Origin: CAZSSH01 sp964609825
Lineage (GTDB): Bacteria > Verrucomicrobiota > Lentisphaeria > Victivallales > Victivallaceae
Reading direction: 5' to 3'
NCBI GenBank assembly: GCA_964609825.1
Contig: CAZSSH010000002.1
Coordinates: 1-64,000, forward strand
Length of the DNA: 64,000 bases
How positions within the stretch are numbered: the first letter of the stretch is position 1; every line of letters begins with the position of its first letter. Below are positions 24,357-35,900 of this stretch, in pieces. The notes under the pieces were generated by a model. That model was not told the origin of the DNA, searched no databases, and saw only the letters and a list, made by a program, of their open reading frames with translations. The translations under genes were made by a program, and so were the position numbers.

Positions 24357-25708
24357 TTGTTCCCCTTAAAATAAATGTTTTTGTAGTCGGCATTAATCAC
24401 CGGAAACCGCCAGTAGTCTTTTAACACGCGCTGGACGCCCGAGCGCATCACCGCATTTTCGGGGCGGAAAACACTGCGGTAGGAGAACAGCGCTTCGCCC
24501 TTGATCTCCGGAAACTTGCGGTCATAACGAAGCTGCGCCGCCAATTCGCTCGCGCCCCAACGTTTCTCGGCCCCCAGCCGGTAGACGGCGTGGCCGATGT
24601 ATAAATTGACATTGGTCCCGCGCACCGTCTTGACCCACCAGTCGGTCAACGCGGCATAAGCGGCGATATCGTGCGAAAACGGCCAGTAAATCTGCGGGAT
24701 AATGTAGTCCACCCAACCCTCTTTGACCCATTTGCGGCTGTCGGCGTACTGGGTGACAAACGACTGCTTGCCGCCGGTTAACGAGCCGCCCGACACCGTC
24801 GAAGCGTTGGCCCAGATGCCGAAGGGGCTGACGCCAAAGGCGACTTTGCGCGCATTGTTGCGGTTAAAGCTGTTGAGGTAATTTTTGACCTCAAAGATAG
24901 CGGTATTGACGTTTTGCCGCCGCCAGTTGTCGAGCGACAGCTTGTTGGGGTTAAACTGGTTGTAGGTCGGCTGATCGATTGCGCCGATGTCGGTGTACAA
25001 GTAAAAATAATCGTCAAAGTGGATCGCGTCGACGGGGTACTTGGTCACGATCTCTTTGACCGTCTCAACAATATGCGACACCACGCGCGGGTGGCCGGGG
25101 TTGAGAAACAACGAGTAGCCGCCGCTGTCGGGGAGCGCCGCTTCCAACACAAGCTGCGGGTTGCGGGCGGCGAAATTGTCGGGGGCCAATGTTTTCAGAT
25201 ACTCATTTTTGTGCATCGGCGTCTTGCCGATGACCCGGTAGGGGTTGAGCCAGGCGTGAAACTCGATCCCGCGCTTGTGCGCCTCGGTGACCATAAACAT
25301 CATGGGGTCAAAACCGCCGAGGCTCTGCCCCTCTTTGCCGGTCAAATAACGCGAAACCGTGTTGATTTTGGAGGGGTAAAACGCGTCGCAGGTCGGCCGG
25401 ACCTGAAAAAAGACGGTATTGATATTGGCGTTTTTCAGATTTTCGACAATCTGCAAATATTCACGCTTAAACTGGTCGGCATTTTGGCAGGCCGGGAAAT
25501 CGATGTTTTCCACCGTCGCCACCCAGACGCCGCGCATTTCGCGGGTCAAGGGCCGGTAAGCGACCGGCACCGACACCTTTTCAGACGAAAATTTACCGGC
25601 ATATTTCACCGGCTGATTGGTCACCGGGTCGATGAGCGCTGATTCGCCGTCGGCAAACAGTGACGCACTCAAGCAAAACAATAACAGCGTGGAGAGCAAA
25701 AAACGCAT
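24353..25708 (-). CDS. Exported GHL10 (DUF187) glycosidase-like protein
   Basis: This 451-residue protein has a signal peptide (MRFLLSTLLLFCLSASLFA). It matches the glycosyl hydrolase-like 10 family (YngK/DUF187) through EMRGVWVATVENIDFP, NTVFFQVRPTCDAFYPS, GIEFHAWLNPYRV, DAIHFDDYFYLY and DYIIPQIYWPF. The conserved acidic and aromatic residues of the TIM barrel are present. Characterised members act on peptidoglycan-like or other glycans, but activity is poorly defined. It is the first gene of the operon carrying znuA-znuC-znuB, and overlaps znuA by ATGA. A zinc-linked envelope role is possible but unproven. Confidence 0.88.
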   Translation of the reverse strand: MRFLLSTLLLFCLSASLFADGESALIDPVTNQPVKYAGKFSSEKVSVPVAYRPLTREMRGVWVATVENIDFPACQNADQFKREYLQIVENLKNANINTVFFQVRPTCDAFYPSKINTVSRYLTGKEGQSLGGFDPMMFMVTEAHKRGIEFHAWLNPYRVIGKTPMHKNEYLKTLAPDNFAARNPQLVLEAALPDSGGYSLFLNPGHPRVVSHIVETVKEIVTKYPVDAIHFDDYFYLYTDIGAIDQPTYNQFNPNKLSLDNWRRQNVNTAIFEVKNYLNSFNRNNARKVAFGVSPFGIWANASTVSGGSLTGGKQSFVTQYADSRKWVKEGWVDYIIPQIYWPFSHDIAAYAALTDWWVKTVRGTNVNLYIGHAVYRLGAEKRWGASELAAQLRYDRKFPEIKGEALFSYRSVFRPENAVMRSGVQRVLKDYWRFPVINADYKNIYFKGNK

Positions 25709-25754
25709 GATAACATCATATCCTGTATGTCAAAATCAAATAATTCGTCCAAAT

Positions 25755-25775
25755 GGCACCGTTTCCGCCGGTGCC
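25755..25775 (-). other. GC-rich leader hairpin upstream of GHL10-znu operon
   Basis: Within the roughly 120-base leader of the minus-strand operon, GGCACCG (25755-25761) pairs with CGGTGCC (25769-25775) over a 7-base loop. Further GCC/GGC repeats (25776-25830) can extend the structure. No known riboswitch or T-box motif is recognisable, and no gene lies in 25709-25971. Confidence 0.35.
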
Positions 25776-25834
25776 GGTGCCGCATTTTGCAACGGCGGCG
25801 GTACGGGGTCGGTCGATGCGGCGGGCTACTGGTA

Positions 25835-25862
25835 AATTTAGCATAAAAACTCTTTTTTTCAA
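25835..25862 (-). promoter_or_regulatory. Promoter of GHL10-znuACB-TPR-dnaG-nnr
   Basis: On the minus strand TTGAAA (25857-25862) and TAAATT (25835-25840) are 16 bp apart, with TATGC just before the -10 as an extended element. Transcription would start about 125 bases before the ATG at 25708. Confidence 0.5.
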
Positions 25863-25872
25863 GCCCCTATGA

Positions 25873-25901
25873 TTGATTAATCAACAAAGCTGTGATATTT
25901 T
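25873..25901 (+). promoter_or_regulatory. Promoter of leuS
   Basis: TTGATT (25873-25878) and TATTTT (25896-25901) are 17 bp apart. The -35 is part of the 12-bp palindrome TTGATTAATCAA (25873-25884), which could bind a repressor and lies only 11 bp from the divergent promoter's -35. Confidence 0.5.
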
Positions 25902-25971
25902 ATCCGTTGTGTTTATTAAAATAAAACCGCCGGCGCCGCCGGGAGGACAAAGGGAAACCGAAAGTTGACTT

Positions 25972-28520
<2,549 letters not shown>

Positions 28521-28524
<4 letters not shown>

Positions 28525-29621
28525 CCCCCCTTGAGGCGATCAACGATTGCCGTTTGAGCGCCGCCGACCGTTTGGCGGCGGCGCGGATTTTGGCGGCGGA
28601 GCATCCGGCGGACTGGCAGGCGGACTGCGAGGTCGATCTCCATTGCCACACCTTTTTTTCGGACGGGTTTCATTCGCCCGCGGGAAGAGTCTTTGAGGCT
28701 TACCGCCGGGGGATGCGCGGGATCGGGGTTGTCGACCATGATGTTTTTGACGGCTGTTTGGAAAGCATGGCGGCCGGAGAAATTTTTCCCGTCACCGTCG
28801 TCCCCGGGATCGAGTTTTACACCGACCGGCCGGGGATTGAAATTTTAGGCTTTTTTCCCGACCACACGCACTTGCGCCGATTGCTCGCCTCCGGCATCAC
28901 CGGTGACTTGATTGAGCGCATCCGCGCGGCCAAGCAGACACAACTGAAGGCGATGATAGCGCGAGTCCCCGATTGCTTTGCCAAGCTCGGAATCGCCAAC
29001 GCCGAAATCACTTCCGACGACATCGATCAGGGGATCCGCAACGGCATCACCACCAAAGGCGACATCAGCGTCATTTTGGAAGCAAAATACGGCGACACTT
29101 TGCGCAAACTCGGCCTCTCGCAAAATGTCAAAGAGCTCCACGCCCAGTTTACCTCGCGCCGCGACCGGCTGGAAGTGCCATTGGAGCTTGACGCCGACAT
29201 TTCCCCCGAAACGTTGACCCGCCAAATTTTTGACTGGGGCGGCGTCCCCGTCCTCGCCCACCCGACTGAGCTCAGGACCAAGGAGCACCTTGGCAATCAG
29301 GCATTGTACGACATCATCCGCCGCCTCCGCCAATATGGGTTACAGGGCATTGAAGTCGACGGCTTCCGCAACCGAATCTGCCCCGAGTCAAAACTTCACC
29401 AAACCGATTTGTTTGAAAATATCCGCCAAACCCTCAACCGCGAAGAACCTGATTTCCTCCCGCTGCTGGCCACCAACGGCGGCGACACCCACAATCAACC
29501 GGGAGAGCACGGCCTTGAGCTCGGCTGCGGCTTGCACCACAATCTGCGGCCCCAATTCGGCCGCCTTGCCGTCATTGAGGCTCTGTCCGCGCGCCAGCGA
29601 CAAATCATCAGCGGTCAATAA
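28521..29621 (+). CDS. PHP-domain metal-dependent phosphoesterase
   Basis: This 366-residue protein has PHP-family metal ligands in DLHCHTFFSDGFHSP (His41, His43, Asp48), GIGVVDHDVFDG, VVPGIEFYTD and, near the C-terminus, TNGGDTHN. Related proteins include RNase AM (3'-5' nucleotidase/exonuclease) and histidinol-phosphate phosphatase. PVLAHPTELR is also a PHP motif. The start is set at 28521, where ATG overlaps the leuS stop (ATGA). The longer open frame upstream is out of phase inside leuS and is rejected. Coupling to leuS suggests a linked role in RNA or nucleotide turnover, which is speculative. Confidence 0.85.
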
Positions 29622-29628
29622 TTCTCAC

Positions 29629-29656
29629 TTGAAACTATGCAATTTTATGGTATATT
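29629..29656 (+). promoter_or_regulatory. Promoter of the UDP-sugar dehydrogenase gene
   Basis: TTGAAA (29629-29634) and TATATT (29651-29656) are 16 bp apart, about 36 bases before the ATG at 29692. Confidence 0.6.
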
Positions 29657-29691
29657 AAGTAAGTTTGTATTTCAACGCCACGAGGAAAACT

Positions 29692-30975
29692 ATGTTGGAA
29701 AAAATTAAGAACGGAAAACTCAGACTCGCCATCGTCGGGCTGGGCTATGTGGGGCTGCCGCTGGCGGTCGAATTCGGCAAAAAATATCACACCACCGGGT
29801 TTGACGTCAAGGAGGATCGCCTCAAGCAATTGCGCGAGGGCATCGACGTCACGCTGGAGACCACCGCCGAGGAGCTCAAAGCCGCCAAATTTCTCCGGTA
29901 CTCAAGCAACCTTGACGACTTGCGCGATGTCGATATTTTTATCGTCACCGTGCCGACTCCGGTCGACAAACACAACAATCCCGACCTGACCCCCCTTTAC
30001 AAGTCCAGCGAAACCGTCGGCAAAGCGATGAAAGCGGGCTCGATTGTGATTTATGAGAGCACCGTCTACCCCGGCTGTACCGAGGAAGAGTGCGTGCCGG
30101 TGCTGGAGAAATTCAGCAAGCTCAAGTTCAACAAAGATTTCTTTTGCGGCTACAGCCCCGAGCGCATCAACCCCGGCGACAAGGATCATACCTTGACCAA
30201 GATCCTCAAAATCACCTCCGGCTCGACCCCGGAAATTGCTTTGGTCGTCGATGCTTTGTACAACAGCATCCTCAAGGCGGGCACCCATAAAGCAAGCTCG
30301 ATCAAAGTCGCCGAGGCGGCCAAAGTCATTGAGAACTCGCAGCGCGACCTTAACATCGCCTTTGTCAACGAGCTGGCCAAGATTTTCAATTTGATCGGCA
30401 TCGATACGCATGAAGTATTGGAAGCAGCCGGGACCAAGTGGAATTTCCTCAAATTCAAGCCCGGGCTGGTGGGCGGCCACTGCATCGGAGTCGACCCCTA
30501 TTATTTGACCCACAAGAGCGCCGAGCTCGGTTACCACCCCGAGGTGATTTTGGCCGGACGCCGGATCAACGACGGGATGGGCAAATACGTCGCATCCGAA
30601 GTGATCAAAAAAATGATCAAAAAAAATCTCCCGATTTTGCACGCCAACATCCTCTTTTTGGGGATTACCTTTAAAGAGAACTGCCCGGACATCCGCAACT
30701 CGCGCGCGATTGACGTGGTGCGCGGACTCAAAGAATTCGGCTGCAACGTCGATATTTTTGACCCCTGGGCCGAGAGCCGCGAAGTCGAGCACGAGTACGG
30801 CGTCACCGCCTGCAACGATTTGAGCAAAATTGATTTCAGCAAATATTCGGCGATTGTGCTCGCCGTCGCCCACAACGAGTTTAAAGCCATTGATCTCGGA
30901 AAATACAAAGATCACCGCGTGATTTACGACATCAAAGGGATTTTGCCCCGCGACGTGATTGACGCAAGACTCTAG
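29692..30975 (+). CDS. Nucleotide-sugar dehydrogenase (WbpO/TviB-like)
   Basis: This 427-residue UDP-sugar 6-dehydrogenase oxidises UDP-GlcNAc or UDP-GalNAc (possibly UDP-Glc) to the uronic acid, using 2 NAD+. Motifs are the Rossmann GLGYVGLPLAVEFGKKY, the VTVPTPVD segment, ESTVYPGCTEEECVPVLE, and the catalytic Cys264 in VGGHCIGVDPYYL. The sequence is closest to the VipA/TviB/WbpO branch, judged by the CGYSPERINPGDK segment. The start at 29692 has GAGGA 7 bases upstream. A TTG start at 29665 is rejected. It is monocistronic between promoter and terminator and would supply uronic acid donors for surface polysaccharide. Confidence 0.9.
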   Translation: MLEKIKNGKLRLAIVGLGYVGLPLAVEFGKKYHTTGFDVKEDRLKQLREGIDVTLETTAEELKAAKFLRYSSNLDDLRDVDIFIVTVPTPVDKHNNPDLTPLYKSSETVGKAMKAGSIVIYESTVYPGCTEEECVPVLEKFSKLKFNKDFFCGYSPERINPGDKDHTLTKILKITSGSTPEIALVVDALYNSILKAGTHKASSIKVAEAAKVIENSQRDLNIAFVNELAKIFNLIGIDTHEVLEAAGTKWNFLKFKPGLVGGHCIGVDPYYLTHKSAELGYHPEVILAGRRINDGMGKYVASEVIKKMIKKNLPILHANILFLGITFKENCPDIRNSRAIDVVRGLKEFGCNVDIFDPWAESREVEHEYGVTACNDLSKIDFSKYSAIVLAVAHNEFKAIDLGKYKDHRVIYDIKGILPRDVIDARL

Positions 30976-30985
30976 ATTTTTGAGC

Positions 30986-31021
30986 AAAAAAAAGGCGCAG
31001 TTTTCACTGCGCCTTTTTTTT
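30986..31021. terminator. Bidirectional intrinsic terminator
   Basis: The stem AGGCGCAGT/ACTGCGCCT (extended by A/T pairs) has a 4-base loop and eight T on one side and eight A on the other. It ends both the plus-strand dehydrogenase gene and the convergent gene at 31030. Confidence 0.9.
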
Positions 31022-31029
31022 GCCGTATC

Positions 31030-31968
31030 TTAAAAAGTTAACACGGCCTTGTAAAGCCCCGGCTTGCGGTCGACCAAGTCGGTAAAGGCTTTGGTGATTT
31101 GGTCAATCGGGTAATACTCGATCATCGAGCTGAAGTCGAGCTTTTTGGCGTCCTGCAGCTCCATGCCGTACTGCATGGCTTTGTATTTTTCGCCCTCCAA
31201 ACGCACATGGCCGTTGATGATGTCGATGGCTTTAAAGTTCCACGTTTTCATATCCACGGTGCGCATGCCGTTGTTGGACTGGTGATACCCGACCAAAACG
31301 ATGACGCCGTGCTGCTTGACAAGCTTGGTGCACATCTCAATGACGCTCTCGACGCCGGTCGCCTCAATGACCACATCAAACTCGCCCAAATCGGCCAGGA
31401 CATCATCCGCGCTTTTGCCGGTGGGGTCGTAAACCTTGGTCGCCCCGGCCTTGAGCGCACTCGTGCGCCGCCAGTCTAAAGGCTCAATCGCCACCACTTC
31501 GGCCGCGCCCTGAATTTTGGCCATAATCAGGCACCCAATGCCCATATAACCGCAGCCGATCATCGCCACGCGGTCGCCCGGCTTGACCTTAAAGCGACTC
31601 GCCGCATAGACAAAACAGGCAATCGGCTCGCCCAAAGCCCACTTGGGGTCGGACTTGTCGGACAATTTGAGCAACCGGTCCTCAGTACAGACAAAATACT
31701 CGCTGTAAAGCCCGCCCAAAGCAGTCACTTTGTCGCCGACCTTGAGCGACTTGATGTTTTTGCCGACCTTGACGACCACGCCGCTCCCCTCGTGACCGAT
31801 CAAACGCTCCTCGCCGTCGGGAATCCCGGCACGGGTTTTATACTGAAAGACGTCGCCCTCGCATACGCCGATGCCGACGGTCTTGACCAATACTTCGTCA
31901 TCCTTGCAATCGACCATCGGGATATCCTTGACCACAAAACCTTTACTCGTCAACAATGCTGCTTTCAT
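31030..31968 (-). CDS. Zinc-type medium-chain dehydrogenase
   Basis: This 312-residue medium-chain dehydrogenase/reductase has an N-terminal GroES-like domain with VGIGVCEGDVFQY and GHEGSGVVVKVG, and a Rossmann domain with AMIGCGYMGIGCLIMAKI. It probably oxidises a sugar or polyol with NAD(P)+. The catalytic Cys-x-Glu is present (Cys-Glu in GVCEGD), but the four-Cys structural zinc lobe of classic enzymes is missing, making it shorter than usual (about 340). It is transcribed divergently from an AraC regulator that probably controls it. AGGTGA precedes the ATG. Confidence 0.82.
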   Translation of the reverse strand: MKAALLTSKGFVVKDIPMVDCKDDEVLVKTVGIGVCEGDVFQYKTRAGIPDGEERLIGHEGSGVVVKVGKNIKSLKVGDKVTALGGLYSEYFVCTEDRLLKLSDKSDPKWALGEPIACFVYAASRFKVKPGDRVAMIGCGYMGIGCLIMAKIQGAAEVVAIEPLDWRRTSALKAGATKVYDPTGKSADDVLADLGEFDVVIEATGVESVIEMCTKLVKQHGVIVLVGYHQSNNGMRTVDMKTWNFKAIDIINGHVRLEGEKYKAMQYGMELQDAKKLDFSSMIEYYPIDQITKAFTDLVDRKPGLYKAVLTF

Positions 31969-31988
31969 ATTTCACCTGGTTAAAAAAT

Positions 31989-32017
31989 TTGCATTTTGGC
32001 ACTTGTTATAGTATAGT
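31989..32017 (+). promoter_or_regulatory. Promoter of the AraC-type regulator
   Basis: TTGCAT (31989-31994) and TATAGT (32012-32017) are 17 bp apart. The divergent dehydrogenase must be read from the same 90-base gap, where TATACT on the minus strand (around 32012) may be its -10. Confidence 0.55.
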
Positions 32018-32058
32018 ACATAAAAAGAGATTTTTCTTCGCCAAATCAGGAAAAAACT

Positions 32059-32937
32059 ATGACTTTTCAATCAAAATACATCTCCGAGCACTTAAAAAAA
32101 TTTGCGCCGATCCCGTTGACGCGCGAAACCCCGGTTTCTCCGGTGGACTACAATCTGCGCCGCGAAATCCCCGACATCGAGCCCCACATCCATGACTGCC
32201 TTGAGATCGGCTACTGTCACGCGGGCGACGGGATCTTTTTGGTGGAGGACAAGATTCTGCCCTTTAAGGAAGGCGACGCCCTGTTTATCAACAATTGCGA
32301 AGTGCACATCATGATGGGCTCGCCGGGCGGCGAAACGACTTGGAGCTTTGTCAACTTTGACCCGCATCTGTTGCTTGACGAGCAACTAAAGGGCAATCCG
32401 GAGATCCTCGAAACCGCCGGTTTTTGCGGCCGCTATTTTAACAACATCATTGAGGGCGGCCGCCACGAGCGCCTCACCGGCGTCATCCGCGATTTCATCG
32501 CTGTCCGGAGCCGCAACCGCCCGGAGGACAAAAACGAGCTGCGCGCCTTGTGCTGGCTTTTTTTGCTGCGGCTCAACGAGTATTATCACCCCGACCCGGC
32601 CGGCGACAAGACGGAGATCAAGGATACCTCGCGTCTCGCCCCCGCGCTGCACTACATCACCCAAAATCTCGACAAACCGTTGCGCATCCCGCACCTGGCG
32701 GCCTTGTGCAACAACAGCGAGTCCAATTTTCGCAAACTCTTTCACAAGACCTTGGGGTGCTCGCCCAAGCAGTATTTGAAACGCATGCGGCTCAAAACCG
32801 CGGCCGTGATGCTCGAAAACAGCGACACCCAGATTTTGGAAATCGCCTACAAATGCGGCTTTGAGACATTGTCCAACTTTAACCGCCAATTCAGCGAATT
32901 TTACCAGATGCCGCCCTCCAAGCTCCGCAAGTCATAA
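32059..32937 (+). CDS. AraC-family transcriptional regulator
   Basis: This 292-residue regulator has an N-terminal cupin sensor (residues about 25-110; PHIHDCLEIGYCHAGDG is the classic metal/sugar-pocket strand). The C-terminal AraC double helix-turn-helix (residues about 190-290) includes LRIPHLAALCNNSESNFRKL and ILEIAYKCGFETLSNFNRQF. It is predicted to respond to a sugar and to act on the divergent dehydrogenase gene. It has its own promoter, and its end faces the convergent GH42-like gene with only a one-sided terminator between. Confidence 0.93.
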   Translation: MTFQSKYISEHLKKFAPIPLTRETPVSPVDYNLRREIPDIEPHIHDCLEIGYCHAGDGIFLVEDKILPFKEGDALFINNCEVHIMMGSPGGETTWSFVNFDPHLLLDEQLKGNPEILETAGFCGRYFNNIIEGGRHERLTGVIRDFIAVRSRNRPEDKNELRALCWLFLLRLNEYYHPDPAGDKTEIKDTSRLAPALHYITQNLDKPLRIPHLAALCNNSESNFRKLFHKTLGCSPKQYLKRMRLKTAAVMLENSDTQILEIAYKCGFETLSNFNRQFSEFYQMPPSKLRKS

Positions 32938-32964
32938 AAAAACCGCCGGGGACTCCCGGCGGTT
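32936..32964 (-). terminator. Intrinsic terminator of the GH42-like gene
   Basis: A perfect 10-bp stem (32941-32950 with 32955-32964) and 4-base loop is followed on the minus strand by seven U residues (complement of 32936-32942). The plus-strand side has only a poor T run. Confidence 0.8.
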
Positions 32965-32978
32965 CATCCTTGCTTTGG

Positions 32979-35900
32979 CTACTTGCTCAAGCGGAGCAGC
33001 AACGGCTGCAAGGGCGGCAACTCAAACTCACCTTTGAAGTCGCGCTCATTGATGAGATCATAGAGCTTGCCGGCCGCAGACAATTTGAGTTTCATCGGCA
33101 CTTTGTTATAATTGACAAGATTGATCACATACTCTTTGCCGTCGGGGACCACTCTAAAGTAGACTCCGCGCGTATCGGGAGCACCGACAGCGGTCAAACT
33201 CACGGGCAGCGGCGACACGGGATCAAGAAACTCTTTTTTGAGCTGCGGTGCTTTGATAAAGTCGGACAAGGCCACGGTTTTCACGGCCGGCAGCGGCCGA
33301 TCATACTCGTCTTTTTGCAAACTGACTTTGTCGGCGACGACAGTACCGTTAAACTTGGCCAGCGCCTTGGCCGAAGCGGCCGGGAAGTTGCTGACGCCGA
33401 CGGCAAAAATGGTCTTGACCTTGCCGAAATCGCCCGCCGCAATCTGCTTTTCGCTGATAAAGCGGACGCGGTGACCGGTAAACGCGCTCTCGATGTAAAA
33501 ATCAAAGAGGCGGCTGCGGTACGAGTCGGGACTGTAAGTCAACGTGGTCGGGCTGAAAATCAACGCCGTCTCCGGATCGCTCCGGGCAAAGCAGGAGATT
33601 TCATGCGCCAGACGCGACGCGTCCAACCCCGCTTTGGCGTGGGCGATCACATTGCCGGGACGCAACGCGATGTTGCCCTGCAAGTCTTTCACAACATCTT
33701 TTTCGGCCTCGGGCGGATAATCCACCCAAACCCAGGTGATTAACCCGGACGCACCGGAAATGTATTGCTGAAAATTGGCGGTATAAATGTGCTCATTGGG
33801 AATCGGCCGCAGCTCGGCATCGCGGATGATGTGATTTTCCGCGTTGATGATCGATTTTTTGGCCATCGACACCTGAATCTCATGACCGACGGCGGTAATC
33901 GCCCAATCGGAGGCATAGCCGCCCTCGCCGTAGTTAAAATAATTGTCGTTGCCGTTGTAATCGCTGATTTCGGCAAACGCCTCGGGATCGATCGCATGCT
34001 CGGCCATAAAGGAGGAGCTGGTCATCATGATTTTGGCATGCACCGGCATCCCCGGCCACACGGCCCGGACTTCGTCGGACAAAAAGGCCGCCCAACGGTT
34101 CATCACACCGCGTTTATAAAGGATAAACTCCGAACTCACCGCTTTATCCTTGCCTGCCGCCGCCAGCGCCGCACTCCAGTCGGCGTAATTGCGGTCAAAC
34201 AATTGATTAAACTTGGCAACATTGCCAAATTTACTCTCCAAATGTTTGACCAAGGCCGCCGCCACCAGCGGCTCGGACAAGGTGGTATTGTAGGTGGGCT
34301 CATTTAAAATACAGATGCTTTGGATCAACCCGGGGTAACGTTTTCGGACCTCGGGCAAAAAGTCATTGATGTAAGCCTTCATCATCCGATAGGCCGGCTG
34401 TTGTGCAATGTCGCACGGGAAAAATCCGGCTTTCACTTTTTTGAAATCGGGGTTTTCGTCCAACAGCCACTGGGGAACATAGTGCGGGGAAATCAGCAAA
34501 CATACCTGCAACTGATTGTCGCGGGCGGCGTCAAGCATTTGAAACAAGCCCAACGCGCCTTTGAAATCCGGCTCAAACTCGCGATCTTTGCCTTTGGCCG
34601 GATAGATACCTTTGGGCCCGAGCTCGATTTGGATGATGTTTTCGCCCCAGGCGTGGAAATTGGGAAGATCATTCTTCATATTTCCAAAATGGCCGTACCC
34701 CGAAAACATCAGCTGACGGACGCTTTTGCCGCCGTCGCTCGCCAGCATTTCGGCCTGCGGCCAACCGTTGACCAACTTGAGATTGCCCTGATATTGGTAA
34801 GTAAGCGGAAATTTACCGCCCTTTTGGATCAAATCATAACTCTTTTGGAGATCGTCCAACGCGGCATTCACCCCCGGCTTCATCAGCTCGGCACGGCCGA
34901 CATAGAGCATTTTGACATCATTGCCGGCGTTCGCAAAGCGGTTTTTAAAGGCGATCAATTTGCCGTTGAGCACGGCCAAAGGCATGGTGACATACAATGA
35001 TGACTTTTGTGCCGAGTCCAGGGCGGCAAATTTATGATTGAGCTCCGTCAACCGGGCGGCGGCACTGTCCAGCCACAAGGCGGCGGTTTTTACCGGATCG
35101 GATTTGGAGAAGTCAAAATTGCACAAAACTTTGCCGTCGGCCAAAAACTCGACGGTCCCCTTGCCCTCGGCGGCATTATTGAGCGGCAAATCATATTTTA
35201 ACTGCAAAAGTTTGTCCTTGCCGGTCGTCATTTGGGGGGCGAGCCCGGTAACGTTGACTTTGCCCGCACTGTCGGTTACTCTGGCCTCGATTTTGGCCGC
35301 TTCGCCGTTGGCGATGACTTTTCCGGTCAAGCTGGAGGTGGTGACGACGTTGTCGGCAAATACCCCGGCCGCAGACGCACTGTCAATGAGCAAGGCTTTA
35401 AAATACTGCGACGCGTCTTTTTCGTCATGGATGCCGCGCGTCAAAAAGTAGACATCACGCTGATTAGCTCGATTAGCGTCATTGCCGATCAAGCTCACGG
35501 TTAAGAAACGCTTGCCGGGGTATTTGACCTCGGAGAGCAAGCTCCAGTCGAGCCGTCCGGCGACAAAGTAACCGCTGGCATCGCGCAACGCGGTCAACTT
35601 GGTTTTTTCACGGGGAAGCTCCTTGGAGGTCGTCCAATCCCAAGTGTGCACTTTGCCTTGCGCGTCCACAGAAACGCCGAACTCCAAATCGGAGGCCTGC
35701 GCCGATTTAGCGGCCAGACCGGCTTGGTCAATGCGCATTTGGATGCTGTCGCCGCGCCACATATTTTCGCCGCTCTGAGGATTGGCGGAGTTGTCGTTGA
35801 CACGGATAAAAAAGTAGAGCCCGGCATCATCATAAGCCAAGGCGGCCTGCCCCGCAAACTCGTTGGCCGCCGGCATTTTGCCGGTACTCGCAAAGGCGGC

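Noticed and set aside
25709..25971. T-box or riboswitch in the leuS/GHL10 intergenic region
   Set aside because: No T-box consensus or known aptamer pattern is visible. Only a simple GC-rich hairpin is supported.
29902..30987. Long antisense open frame across the UDP-sugar dehydrogenase
   Set aside because: It is a shadow of a confident gene and runs into the terminator stem at 30986.
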